Of a stretch of 64,000 nt of DNA, positions 27,144-35,435 are shown piece after piece; position 1 is the stretch's first letter; every line of letters starts with the position of its first letter. Below the pieces are notes generated by a model. That model was given only the letters and a program-made list of their open reading frames with translations. It did no database searches and was not told where the DNA came from. The position numbers and the translations under genes were made by a program. The stretch spans positions 1 to 64,000 of the forward strand of contig CAKVHA010000002.1 of NCBI GenBank assembly GCA_934747775.1. The letters run 5' to 3'. The DNA is from an uncultured Clostridia bacterium (lineage in GTDB: Bacteria > Bacillota > Clostridia > Christensenellales > UBA1242).

Positions 27144-28724
27144 TTAAATTTCTTGGAAACAAATTGCGTCGATGTATGTAATTGCATTTGCAGGGAAATA
27201 CACCATTAGTAACAAAGTGCCATTATCAGTTAATGCGGTGGTTTCTTGAGTTATAATTTCCCAATCACCACTACAAGAATATAATGATTGGTTGTTTCTA
27301 CCCCAAGCTTGATATGTTCCGCCTGTCTTTTGAATATACACTGTGCGATTGTTAAATGTATCCATGTTTTTGGCGGTAGACTTATATGCCAAAGTTATAC
27401 GATATTTTTTCCCTTTTAAGCCATTAGCATTAAACTGAATAATGTTTGTGTTTTTTGTTATATCTCCGCCAGTAATTGTAGCCTTTAAACTTTGGCTGCC
27501 TTCAAATGCTGTTGTATTGTCTACACTAAGTGTTCCTGTTATATCAACCGAAAACAAACCATCTGCACGAGATTTGCTTGTATATGTTGTGCCAGCAGCA
27601 TAACTCTCAAAGCCGCCGTCTATTACTTGAATGTTTTTATTTGGATTATATGTATTAGATGCTGCTGTAGGTGTTGCACCGCTCCACGTGTACATTAGAA
27701 GTTCGGTTTTGCTAACCTTATCGTAAAACTTGCCAGACTTTGATGGAACAAGGTTGTAAAGCAAATTATTGTCGTGGTTGTAGAATTTAATTCCACCAAA
27801 CTCAACTTCTTTACTCCAATTAGTATCCCAAATTAAGCCAATATATGATGCGTTTTTTGCTGTACTATCCACTGCGGATATTGTAAACGTAACCGTATTT
27901 AGCGAACCATTTGCAAAAGCTGCTGCTGTCATACTTGCGCTTGCGGTTAGTTTGGAAAAGTTCCAATTTGTCTTGTTGTTTATGCCAATCCACGCACTGT
28001 TATATGTACAAAAGAAAATACTATCATAAGTTGCGGTTGTTTTTGCGGTAAGTTCTATTTTAGAAATATTTTCCCATTTTAAGTCTAGTTTTGGGCCATA
28101 TACTGCGCTAGCTGGTTTAGTAAGTGTGTAGCTGTTTGCAAACCAACCTGCTGGAGTGTTATCCCAAGGGTCGCGATAGCCTAGGCTAAACGCACCACTT
28201 TTTGCGTCCACCATTTCGGCGGTTAGTTTTATTTCAACTGGTCGATTAGCGCCTTCACCTGTAGGAACTATGCTGGTTATTAGCGAAACACTTTGACCGA
28301 CTTCTAATGTTGTGTTGTAGTAATAATAGCCGGAATATGTGTTTTTAATATTTTCGTCCGATGCTAAAAAGCCGCTATTTATAACCACTTCGCTAAGGTG
28401 TTTTGTGGTGCAGATTTCATTGGTTGTGTCAGTGATTGCAATGCAATAATACACGCGCAAGTACACTGGGGTTGTGCTGTCGTTAGTTATGGTAGAACCG
28501 CTGGTTGTTGTGGTGCGGGTTCCTGCAGTGCCAAGGTTGTATTTTGCGGAATTAAACCTGCTGCCAAGTTCCACTTTTGCTGGATTGGTGCTAGGGGTAG
28601 TAACGCTACCTTCCTTAAACAGCCAAGCCAATGTGTAAGAGCACGCAAAGTAAAAAAGAGTAAGCATAACAAGTATGCCACACAAAAGCACTATTGATGT
28701 TTTTTTAGTTTCCCATTTTTTCAT
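27144..28724 (-). CDS. Large SipW-dependent-like secreted protein
   Basis: 526 residues. N-terminus MKKWETKKTSIVLLCGILV with a hydrophobic core ending in YTLAWLFKEG, the same AW arrangement as its neighbours. Residues about 45-200 follow the neighbours' fold: SGSTITNDSTTPVYLRVYYCI, YYYYNTTLEVGQSVSLI and VEIKLTAEMVDAKSG, then a W-F-x-x-S-Y end. The C-terminal 300 residues are extra, beta-rich and Asn/Thr/Ser-rich; the segment from about 375 (GGFESYAAGTTY... TYIDAICFQEI) looks like a carbohydrate-binding beta-sandwich, with FEG-SLKATI and YRITLAYKST. It is the first gene of the surface operon. The ribosome binding site is weak: AGGG 13 nt before the ATG. Confidence 0.7.
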   Translation of the reverse strand: MKKWETKKTSIVLLCGILVMLTLFYFACSYTLAWLFKEGSVTTPSTNPAKVELGSRFNSAKYNLGTAGTRTTTTSGSTITNDSTTPVYLRVYYCIAITDTTNEICTTKHLSEVVINSGFLASDENIKNTYSGYYYYNTTLEVGQSVSLITSIVPTGEGANRPVEIKLTAEMVDAKSGAFSLGYRDPWDNTPAGWFANSYTLTKPASAVYGPKLDLKWENISKIELTAKTTATYDSIFFCTYNSAWIGINNKTNWNFSKLTASASMTAAAFANGSLNTVTFTISAVDSTAKNASYIGLIWDTNWSKEVEFGGIKFYNHDNNLLYNLVPSKSGKFYDKVSKTELLMYTWSGATPTAASNTYNPNKNIQVIDGGFESYAAGTTYTSKSRADGLFSVDITGTLSVDNTTAFEGSQSLKATITGGDITKNTNIIQFNANGLKGKKYRITLAYKSTAKNMDTFNNRTVYIQKTGGTYQAWGRNNQSLYSCSGDWEIITQETTALTDNGTLLLMVYFPANAITYIDAICFQEI

Positions 28725-28756
28725 TTTTTCAAAAGTACCCTATCAATTTCTTTTTT

Positions 28757-28785
28757 ATTTTATATTAAAATAAAATTTTAGTAAA
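28757..28785 (-). promoter_or_regulatory. Promoter of the surface-protein operon
   Basis: Minus strand TTTACT (28780-28785), 17-nt spacer, TAAAAT (28757-28762), about 30 nt upstream of the first operon gene. The remaining AT-rich stretch up to 29060 (about 270 nt) holds nothing I can name. Confidence 0.5.
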
Positions 28786-29060
28786 GCAAATTTACATAAT
28801 ATTATATATAATATTAGTATTATCAAATCTTTATAAAATACTCGCGGAACAAGCGTAAAGCAATATGTTGTGTTTTAATTTAATTGCAGCCACAAAACGA
28901 AAGTTTAAAAATGCGAATAAAAACCAAACTTAAAATTTTTAAACGCAAAAACCACATAAAACATTTATCAAATTAAAACCGATTGAAATATTTACAAAAC
29001 CAGAACAACCACAACAACACAAAGTTCCATTTTTATATAATTTACAACCGCATTAAAAAC

Positions 29061-29094
29061 AAAAAATATCCTTGTTTTTAAAAGGATATTTTTT
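29061..29094 (-). terminator. Rho-independent terminator after degV
   Basis: A perfect 13-bp stem, AAAAAATATCCTT (29061-29073) with AAGGATATTTTTT (29082-29094), just after the degV stop. The stem has an A/T-run at each end, so bidirectional use is possible. Confidence 0.8.
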
Positions 29095-29115
29095 TATATT
29101 AAAATTGATAAAACC

Positions 29116-30012
29116 TTATGGAAGTAGGCGTTTTTCATTGCTAATAAATGTAAATGCAACGGCATTTGGACCTACGTGCGCGCCAATAATTGGACCCATA
29201 ATTCTTAGTTCTGGTTCAATTCCAAACGCGTTTTTAATTTCTTTTTGGAATTCGGTTGCAAGCGGAACATTATCGGTGTGAACAATGCAGCATTTAAAGT
29301 GTTCGGTGTTGAAAGTAAAGTTTTGTTTAACTTCTTCCAAAATACTTTTAATAGCCTTTTTGCTGCCCATTTCTTTTCTTACAATTTCCAATTTGCCAGT
29401 TTGCGTAAACTCTATAATTGGTTTTAGGCGAAGCATTGTGCCAATGGCTGCTTTAACACCGCCAATCCTGCCTCCGCGTTTTAAGTACATAAGGTCGTCA
29501 ACCAAAATAAAGTGCTGAATTAAGCCCTTAAGTTTGTTTATTTCATCAAAAGTTTCTTCCACAGTTGCACCAGCGTCACGCATTTCGCACGCTACCCTAA
29601 CCAAAAAACCTTCGGCTGCGGTTGTTGTGGTGCTCTCAAGTGCAAGGTAATTAATATCTGGATATTTTTCTTTAACAATTTCAATAGCTTTTAGTGCGTT
29701 GTCTATTGTTGGGCTTAACCCCTTGCCTTGCGAGATATGAATTGCGTTTTTAACACCATCTTCCGCCATTTTTGTAAACAAGTCAATGTGAGATTGCAAG
29801 TTTAAAATGGATGTTTTTGCAACACTACCTGCACGCAATTTATTGTAGAAATCTACATATTCCGATTGCGACTGAAAATTATCAAGATACTCGTTAAGTT
29901 CTCCGTTTTTGTCTACCGTAAAAGTTAGTGGCGAAACATACACGTCGTATTTTTTTATTTCGTCGGCATATAATTCGCAAGTACTATCGCTGCTTACAGC
30001 AAAATTTTTCAT
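29116..30012 (-). CDS. DegV family fatty-acid-binding protein
   Basis: 298 residues. DegV proteins bind fatty acids, and in Bacillota FakB proteins of this family present them to the FakA kinase. Typical signs are the N-terminal VSSDSTCEL, the TSILNLQ and HISQGKGLSPT motifs of the first domain, LMYLKRGGRIGG in the centre and the GPIIGAHVGPNAVAF ending. All are present, so the lipid-binding cavity should be intact. No fakA is in the window. The ribosome binding site AAGGAG is good. It follows the MFS gene by 58 nt on the same strand and may be co-transcribed with it. A second DegV lies at 62773-63636. Confidence 0.93.
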   Translation of the reverse strand: MKNFAVSSDSTCELYADEIKKYDVYVSPLTFTVDKNGELNEYLDNFQSQSEYVDFYNKLRAGSVAKTSILNLQSHIDLFTKMAEDGVKNAIHISQGKGLSPTIDNALKAIEIVKEKYPDINYLALESTTTTAAEGFLVRVACEMRDAGATVEETFDEINKLKGLIQHFILVDDLMYLKRGGRIGGVKAAIGTMLRLKPIIEFTQTGKLEIVRKEMGSKKAIKSILEEVKQNFTFNTEHFKCCIVHTDNVPLATEFQKEIKNAFGIEPELRIMGPIIGAHVGPNAVAFTFISNEKRLLP

Positions 30013-30070
30013 AAATTACTCCTTAATTGATTTAATGATACAACAAAACTAAGCAGTTTTCAAAATAAAA

Positions 30071-31336
30071 TTAATCACAAACTCTATTTTTTTTGATTGC
30101 TCGTTTTTTCTCTGCTTTTTCTTGCATATAGTTTTCGTGAGTTTGAAGGTAGTTAATTAAAATTTTACGAGAACGCTCTTCGTTGGCAGGAATCAAGTAG
30201 CCCGAAAAACCAATTGCCGCAGCAACCGCAGCGATAACTGGGATCATTGAACCCATAACGCCAAGCATCATTGGAGCAATCACTCCTATATTTGCCGCAA
30301 CCTCTCTATTAAACAATGCCCTATTAGCACAGCCCATAATACGCGACTTTGGAATCATTCGTCTTAAACAAAACATTGAAACACAGCCATACGCAAGACC
30401 AACCAAAATGTTGATTACAAACAAAAGCGGAGTGTTTGTTACAAATATTAGCGATCCAACACCAAGCATACAAATCACACAACTAGTCACAAGCAGCGGA
30501 GTTGTTTCTTTTTTATTGTCAATTAGTCCAAACACATAACAGCCCACTCCATACATTGCGTTGTATACAGCGGTTATTGTGCCTGTGATGCCGTAGGACG
30601 AAAATAGCAAATACAAATGAATTATATATGCAATACCTACAACATCCATAAAACAGAATATAAAGTACACAAACCAATAACCAGATAGCATTTTGTGAAC
30701 TTGTTTTTCTTGAAGTTTATTCAATTCGGGTTCTTTTGAAAATTCAATAGCCGCATTGCTAACCGAATCTTTATTAAAACCTTTTTCATTTTTGCTTTTA
30801 ACATAGTACACAACAAGCGGAATTACAGATATTAGATACAACACAATTGAAATAGTCAAAATTATGTTGCGATTTATATCCATTATAAAACCACCCACAA
30901 TTACAGCAATCAAAACACCCGCTTGTTCCAAAAGGCGTGTAAGTCCCATCGAATTTCCGCCATCTTCGTTTGCGGACGCATAGTTGTAAATATATTCCAT
31001 AGGCAAATACTTAAAGGCTTCGCCCATTCCATAAAACACAATAACCCCAATAATGCCAACCCACATATTTGTGTCTATTAAAAAAATGCTAAGCGAATAA
31101 AGCACAACTGGAACAATTCTAATAATTAAAGCAATTTGCGGTTTTGTTTCAAAAAATTTTCTAAACACAACAACAGTAGCGAGCTTTAACAAATATTCCG
31201 CCGCCACAAGCACACACGCTAGCACAACCGAACCCGTAGCTTGCAATACAATTACAGGAATAAATGCCCCTACAAGTTTTGTAGCGACATTACTTAGCAC
31301 TTTATAAAAATTTAATAGCGACATTTGGTTGTGCAT
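30071..31336 (-). CDS. MFS-type transporter
   Basis: 421 residues when started at the ATG at 31336, which has GGGGAT just before it; the longer frame to 31408 has no ribosome binding site. About twelve hydrophobic segments fit a major facilitator. The cytosolic loop after TM6 is Lys/Glu-rich (EFSKEPELNKLQEKQVHK). The motif YGMGEAFKYLPMEYIYNYAS and the LGLTRLLEQAGV-like GLTRLLEQAGV segment are seen in uncharacterised Clostridia MFS proteins. The substrate is unknown. The tail is very basic (EKAEKKRAIKKNR). It is upstream of degV. Confidence 0.8.
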   Translation of the reverse strand: MHNQMSLLNFYKVLSNVATKLVGAFIPVIVLQATGSVVLACVLVAAEYLLKLATVVVFRKFFETKPQIALIIRIVPVVLYSLSIFLIDTNMWVGIIGVIVFYGMGEAFKYLPMEYIYNYASANEDGGNSMGLTRLLEQAGVLIAVIVGGFIMDINRNIILTISIVLYLISVIPLVVYYVKSKNEKGFNKDSVSNAAIEFSKEPELNKLQEKQVHKMLSGYWFVYFIFCFMDVVGIAYIIHLYLLFSSYGITGTITAVYNAMYGVGCYVFGLIDNKKETTPLLVTSCVICMLGVGSLIFVTNTPLLFVINILVGLAYGCVSMFCLRRMIPKSRIMGCANRALFNREVAANIGVIAPMMLGVMGSMIPVIAAVAAAIGFSGYLIPANEERSRKILINYLQTHENYMQEKAEKKRAIKKNRVCD

Positions 31337-31564
31337 TTTATCCCCATTGTAATAAATTCTAACATATATTAACACAAAACCAAAAAATCTAAAAGTAAAA
31401 TAAGACACCTTATAAAAGTTTATATTGTTTGCACAAACTTAGTTAGGTGTGTTTTAATTTAATTCAACAATATTTCACTAAGCCAATATTTCACTAAATT
31501 AACTTGTTAAAAAAAAATTTTAAAAGCCGACTAAAAAATAACATTGCAGAAAAAAATAAAAAAA

Positions 31565-31586
31565 CGGTTTTCAAAGCTAGAAACCG
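31565..31586 (-). terminator. Second, tandem terminator after the candidate small RNA
   Basis: Minus strand CGGTTT pairs with AAACCG around 10 nt and is followed by a T-run. It backs up the stronger terminator at 31604-31623. Confidence 0.55.
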
Positions 31587-31595
31587 CTTGTAAAC

Positions 31596-31693
31596 AAAAA
31601 AAACGAGAGGCGGGTACCTCTCGCTACCTAAATATGTGTATGTAAATAGGTAGAATGAAAAATGGAAAAACATTTTATTTGTTTATAAAATGC
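31596..31693 (-). ncRNA. Candidate small RNA of about 98 nt
   Basis: On the minus strand a promoter (31700-31728) would start transcription near 31693. The transcript would contain a hairpin with 7-bp arms (CTACCTA/TAGGTAG, 31624-31653). It ends with a strong terminator, 7-bp stem CGAGAGG/CCTCTCG (31604-31623), and eight T. The only open frame inside begins at an ATG without a ribosome binding site and is Phe/Leu-rich junk. The promoter sits just after the stop of the hexapeptide-repeat gene, so a processed 3' UTR is the alternative. Confidence 0.55.
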
Positions 31694-31699
31694 ATTATA

Positions 31700-31728
31700 A
31701 TAATAACATCTAATTAGAGCATTGTCAA
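31700..31728 (-). promoter_or_regulatory. Sigma-A promoter of the candidate small RNA
   Basis: TTGACA (31723-31728), 17-nt spacer ending in TGT, TATTAT (31700-31705): near-consensus with an extended -10. Confidence 0.6.
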
Positions 31729-31749
31729 TACCCAATTTTCAAAAAAATG

Positions 31750-32637
31750 CTATTTTTTTAGCGATTTTAGTGCTTTTATGACGCCTAAATCGTTAATTAA
31801 GCTAATTCTTTGCCCATTACTAAACAAAATTAGTGTGGTTTTGTTCGTTTTTTCACTTAGCTTTACATCGTTAAGTTTTAAAATAATTTTGTTTTTATCC
31901 CAATAATTTATACTAAAATCTACCACACCATATGGCACCACAAACTTAACTTTTGGATTGTAAAATCCTTCACCATATACAACTAAAATGTTTTTAAATT
32001 TAGGTACACAACCAAAACAATTTAGCGTTTGGCTAGGCAGATAATTTGATACTTTTGTTGTTTTTATTTGAACATTATTTTTTACTTCAACCACACTATT
32101 TGGTGGAATGTTTTCTTTAATTACACACCCCATATCAATACTACAATTATCGCCAATATCTTGATATATTCTTACATCGTCGGCAATTTTTACATTTTTG
32201 CCAATATTTATATATTTGTCAAAAACATTATAGTTATTGTCATAAAATCTATTATTGTTGCCAATAGATATATTGTTATCTAAATTATATCCACCACCAA
32301 TATAATTATAATTGCCATATATTATAAGTGGAAACCCTATATTTGAAAATGGTGAAATGTAGTTTGTTGTAGCTGCAATTGTTTGATTTTTAACCCTAAT
32401 TAAATCATCTAAGTTGTATTCATTACCATTCACCACACTTTTTGACAATAAGTACATCACAATTGACTTTAAGCCATTTTGACATTTTACATCCAAGTTG
32501 TTTTGAATATAATAATCAATATACTTTTTGCAATCATCAAAAACATCTTTTTCGTTAATGTTTAGTTCTTTAAAGTATTTGTTTTTAATCTGTTTTAGCT
32601 TTTGCAAACTAAACTTTTTAAAATTAATTTTATCCAT
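31750..32637 (-). CDS. Left-handed beta-helix (hexapeptide-repeat) protein of unknown substrate
   Basis: 295 residues. The N-terminal 90 residues are Lys-rich and helical. Residues about 95-190 show hexapeptide-type repeats with Ile at regular turns (NIGFPLIIYG, YIGGGYNLDN, ISIGNNNRFYDN, INIGKNVKIADD, VRIYQDIGDNCSIDMGCVI, ENIPPNSVV), the pattern of trimeric acyltransferases such as serine acetyltransferase or GlmU C-domain. The C-terminal ~100 residues form an extra domain I cannot place. It may be a sugar or amino-acid acyltransferase; no catalytic His is obvious. The start has no ribosome binding site but TATATA lies 6-11 nt before the ATG. Confidence 0.65.
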   Translation of the reverse strand: MDKINFKKFSLQKLKQIKNKYFKELNINEKDVFDDCKKYIDYYIQNNLDVKCQNGLKSIVMYLLSKSVVNGNEYNLDDLIRVKNQTIAATTNYISPFSNIGFPLIIYGNYNYIGGGYNLDNNISIGNNNRFYDNNYNVFDKYINIGKNVKIADDVRIYQDIGDNCSIDMGCVIKENIPPNSVVEVKNNVQIKTTKVSNYLPSQTLNCFGCVPKFKNILVVYGEGFYNPKVKFVVPYGVVDFSINYWDKNKIILKLNDVKLSEKTNKTTLILFSNGQRISLINDLGVIKALKSLKK

Positions 32638-32714
32638 AATAATATATATGAAAGTATTTTAAATTTGGATAACAAAAATTTGTAGCATTTTCCAAAATTA
32701 TTTTGTAAAATTAT

Positions 32715-32743
32715 TTTACTTTTGTTTGTCACAATGCCATAAT
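32715..32743 (+). promoter_or_regulatory. Promoter of tmk
   Basis: TTTACT (32715-32720), 17-nt spacer, CATAAT (32738-32743), 22 nt before the ATG. Confidence 0.55.
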
Positions 32744-32765
32744 AAAACAAAAGGAAGGTGGATAT

Positions 32766-33386
32766 ATGAAAAAAGGAATTTTTATTAGTTTAGAAGGTGG
32801 CGAAGGTGCTGGAAAAAGTGCTCAAATGGATTTTATAAAAAAGTGGTTTGAATACAACGAAATACCATTTGTGAGTACTCGCGAACCTGGTGGAACAGAC
32901 TTGGGAGAAGAAGTTAAAAACATTATTAAGTACTCTACCTATAAAATTTGCGACCGTGCTGAACTTATGCTTTTTAACGCGTGCCGTGCCGAACTTATGG
33001 ACGATGTAATTATTCCAAATCTTGAAAAGGGCGTATGTGTAATTGCCGACAGATTTTTAGATTCCACATATGCATATCAATGTTGTGGGCGCGGTCTTAG
33101 CAAAAACGATGTAGAATATATGTGCAACTTTGCCACAAATGGTGTAAAACCAGATTACACCTTTTGGCTAGACATCACTCCTGCTGCTGCTTTTGCAAGA
33201 AAAAACGGCGCCGACCAAACCGACCGAATTGAAACAGCAGACCTAAGCTTTCACGAACGAGTTTACGCTGGATACAAAGAGCTCAACGAAAAAGAAAGCC
33301 GTTTTATTAGAATTGATGCAACAAAAAATATAGCCGAAGTTAGCAAACAAATTGAAACCCAGCTAAACAAAATTTTTAATAAATGA
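32766..33386 (+). CDS. tmk: Thymidylate kinase
   Basis: 206 residues, the usual length. It phosphorylates dTMP to dTDP with ATP in the dTTP pathway. The P-loop LEGGEGAGKSAQ is at residues 8-19, the dTMP-binding REPGGTDLGE at about 40-49, and the DRFLDSTYAYQ motif at about 100. The lid region is short and ends in RIETADLSFHERV. All family motifs are intact. It has a strong AAGGAAGGTGG ribosome binding site. The gene is on the plus strand, divergent from the hexapeptide gene and convergent with whiA, and carries its own promoter and terminator. Confidence 0.97.
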   Translation: MKKGIFISLEGGEGAGKSAQMDFIKKWFEYNEIPFVSTREPGGTDLGEEVKNIIKYSTYKICDRAELMLFNACRAELMDDVIIPNLEKGVCVIADRFLDSTYAYQCCGRGLSKNDVEYMCNFATNGVKPDYTFWLDITPAAAFARKNGADQTDRIETADLSFHERVYAGYKELNEKESRFIRIDATKNIAEVSKQIETQLNKIFNK

Positions 33387-33490
33387 TTGCCATTTAACAA
33401 CTTATTAAATGAATTAAAAGTTTATTATTTAATTATTATTTAAACACTAAATTAAACTTATAATCACCATTATAATTGGTTGCTTAATAA

Positions 33491-33514
33491 AAAAGACCTT
33501 AATTAAGGTCTTTT
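33491..33514. terminator. Bidirectional terminator between tmk and whiA
   Basis: A perfect palindrome, AAAAGACCTTAA/TTAAGGTCTTTT, with flanking A- and T-runs, between the convergent stop codons. Confidence 0.85.
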
Positions 33515-33515
33515 T

Positions 33516-34517
33516 TTATAAGGTTGTTATTTTAAATCTGTTTTTTTGAATTTCGTCCGCTATTTTTATAATCTTTTCCAATCTGTGATTAATGCCGCTT
33601 TTAGAAATTTTATAACTATAAAGTTCGCGCAACTTATCTAGCGATTCATCTGGATTGGCAAGTCTAATTAAACAAAGTTCCATTAATGGCTCGTCTAGAT
33701 TTTCTAGCCCCATATTATCTTGAATAATTTTAATAGCCTTCATTTGTCTAACAGAAGCACTAACTGTTTTGTTTAGGTTTGCATTAATGCAATTTGTTTG
33801 CCTATTAACATTATTTCTCACTTCCCTAATTGCTGCTTCGTTTTGCAGCGTTAACACAGCGTGTGAAGCGCCTACTAGTGCAAGCATATCGCAAATAAGC
33901 TGATATTCTTTAATATACACAATTGGCGAATTTTTTCGAATTGTAACTTTGCTTGGAATATTAAATAACTCTAATAATTTTACAAAATCATCTGCCAAAT
34001 TTTCAAAGTTAAACACAAATTCTAGGTGATAGCCACTACTATTGTTGCGCTGTTTGTTGTCATAGTTTTTAATAACAATATTGCTTGTGGCACAACTAAC
34101 AAAAGCCCCCATAATATAGCTACGTTTACAACAATCGTCTGCAATTAAAAAGTTAGGAATGCCATTGTTAATGGTTTTGCATCCTTCTTCGTTTAGCGAT
34201 ACTATACCTAGATCCACTAGCAATTGCTCGGTTATTTCGCTTGGCAGCGTTATGCGATAGCGCGTGTTTTTGCTAATTGTGGCAATATCGTCGGAAATTT
34301 CCAAATCGCATTCGTAGCCATAATATTGTTTGATAATTGAGTTTATTTTTGGAAACAACTCTTCTATTTCAGTGAATATTTCCACCATATAATTTTTGTT
34401 TGTAATGTTAAGCTGACCACTACACTTTATTACAGCGCTCAAAAAAGCGATAGCACAACAATCGTTTGTTATTTCTTGTTTTAATACTTCTAATTTTGCT
34501 TCGTACGCAAACGACAT
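33516..34517 (-). CDS. whiA: WhiA-type DNA-binding regulator
   Basis: 333 residues, near the usual 310-330. WhiA is a conserved Gram-positive protein linked to sporulation and cell division. The N-terminal half is a LAGLIDADG homing-endonuclease-like fold without nuclease activity, with DCCKRSYIMGAFVSC and a YHLEFVF strand. The C-terminal helix-turn-helix contains NCINANLNKTVSASVRQMKAI, LENLDEPLMELCLIRLANPDESLDKL and ISKSGINHRLEKI, the family signatures. Ribosome binding site AAAGGAGTGG. It has its own transcript, since a terminator separates it from the upstream gene. The usual neighbours rapZ and yvcK are missing here. Confidence 0.95.
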   Translation of the reverse strand: MSFAYEAKLEVLKQEITNDCCAIAFLSAVIKCSGQLNITNKNYMVEIFTEIEELFPKINSIIKQYYGYECDLEISDDIATISKNTRYRITLPSEITEQLLVDLGIVSLNEEGCKTINNGIPNFLIADDCCKRSYIMGAFVSCATSNIVIKNYDNKQRNNSSGYHLEFVFNFENLADDFVKLLELFNIPSKVTIRKNSPIVYIKEYQLICDMLALVGASHAVLTLQNEAAIREVRNNVNRQTNCINANLNKTVSASVRQMKAIKIIQDNMGLENLDEPLMELCLIRLANPDESLDKLRELYSYKISKSGINHRLEKIIKIADEIQKNRFKITTL

Positions 34518-34560
34518 ATTACTATCACCACTCCTTTCTTAAAACTTATTATATCAAAAA

Positions 34561-34582
34561 AACAACTAAAAATCTAGTTGTT
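34561..34582 (-). terminator. Rho-independent terminator after the nucleoside phosphorylase gene
   Basis: AACAACTA (34561-34568) pairs with TAGTTGTT (34575-34582), with A- and T-runs on either side; it isolates the uvrC-murB operon from whiA. Confidence 0.75.
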
Positions 34583-34631
34583 TTTTTTAAATTCAATAAT
34601 TAATATTTTTTATTAGTCATTATTTTAAAAA

Positions 34632-35435
34632 CTATTTATTTTTTTCGTCAATATCTTTTGCTATTTCGTAAGCAAGTTCGGTCATAATCATTTTAAGATT
34701 TTTGCGATATTCCTTTGGAAACCTTTCCCAGCTATCGATGCCATTAACCGCATCGGAAAAATACAAAAATTGTGCAAATCTTACGCCCAGTTTTTTAGCA
34801 ACAACACACCACGTTGAGCACTCCATTTCCACAGCGATGCAACCTTCGGCGATACGTTGTTTTATAAGTTTTTTAGTTTCTCTATAAAATCCATCGGTTG
34901 TCCAAGTTTTGCCTACTTCATATCTAATGTTGTGGGTTTCAAACACTTTTTCTATACTTTCTGTCAAATTCTTATCGGTTTCTGCCAAAACATCAACTGG
35001 TGCATACTGATAACTTGCACCTTCGTCACGCACCGCACTTTCTACAACAAGCATTTTTGTACTATCGAATGTGTGGTCAATTAATCCTGCCGAACCGCAA
35101 GCAATAAAGTTTTTTATACCAAGTGCGGCAATCTCTTCCATAGCGCCAGCTGCGTTTGGACCACCAACAAATGGAACAGTAAATAAAATTCCATTTGAAG
35201 CATAAAGTGGGTGATAATCTTCACCACTGCAAAGCGATGCAATTATATCATATTCGTCACGTTTTTTAAGCCAATCTTCTAGGTCGCCATAGTATGTTAG
35301 TACACAGGTTGTTATGTTGTGATCCTTTACATATTCGGGCGCGCTAACAAATCTATCGGATGTTAATACACTCTTTTTAGCTGTTAAAAATGGCTTGTCG
35401 TCATAAAACTTATCGTCTATTAAAGGGTTTTTCAT
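34632..35435 (-). CDS. Nucleoside phosphorylase (PNP/UDP family, uridine-phosphorylase-like)
   Basis: 267 residues. The family splits nucleosides with phosphate into a base and ribose-1-phosphate. Seen in the sequence are FVGGPNAAGAMEEIAALGIKNFIACGSAGLI (phosphate-binding and fold motif, quoted in parts), AVRDEGASYQYAP, and the substrate-binding VEMECSTWCVVAKKLG. The long N-terminal part with ITTCVLTYYG is shared with the uridine-phosphorylase-like branch of the family; purine or uridine specificity cannot be told. The stop of the PHP gene overlaps its start by one base (TAATG), so it is coupled. Ribosome binding site AAGGGGG, about 9-11 nt upstream. Confidence 0.85.
   Translation of the reverse strand: MKNPLIDDKFYDDKPFLTAKKSVLTSDRFVSAPEYVKDHNITTCVLTYYGDLEDWLKKRDEYDIIASLCSGEDYHPLYASNGILFTVPFVGGPNAAGAMEEIAALGIKNFIACGSAGLIDHTFDSTKMLVVESAVRDEGASYQYAPVDVLAETDKNLTESIEKVFETHNIRYEVGKTWTTDGFYRETKKLIKQRIAEGCIAVEMECSTWCVVAKKLGVRFAQFLYFSDAVNGIDSWERFPKEYRKNLKMIMTELAYEIAKDIDEKNK

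Noticed and set aside
24256..28724. A prophage or pilus (sortase) locus
   Set aside because: No sortase, LPXTG motif, integrase or phage structural gene is present; the SipW-dependent layout explains the proteins better.
31420..31693. An open frame of about 57 codons beginning inside the candidate small RNA
   Set aside because: It has no ribosome binding site, is Phe/Leu-rich low-complexity, and crosses both terminators.
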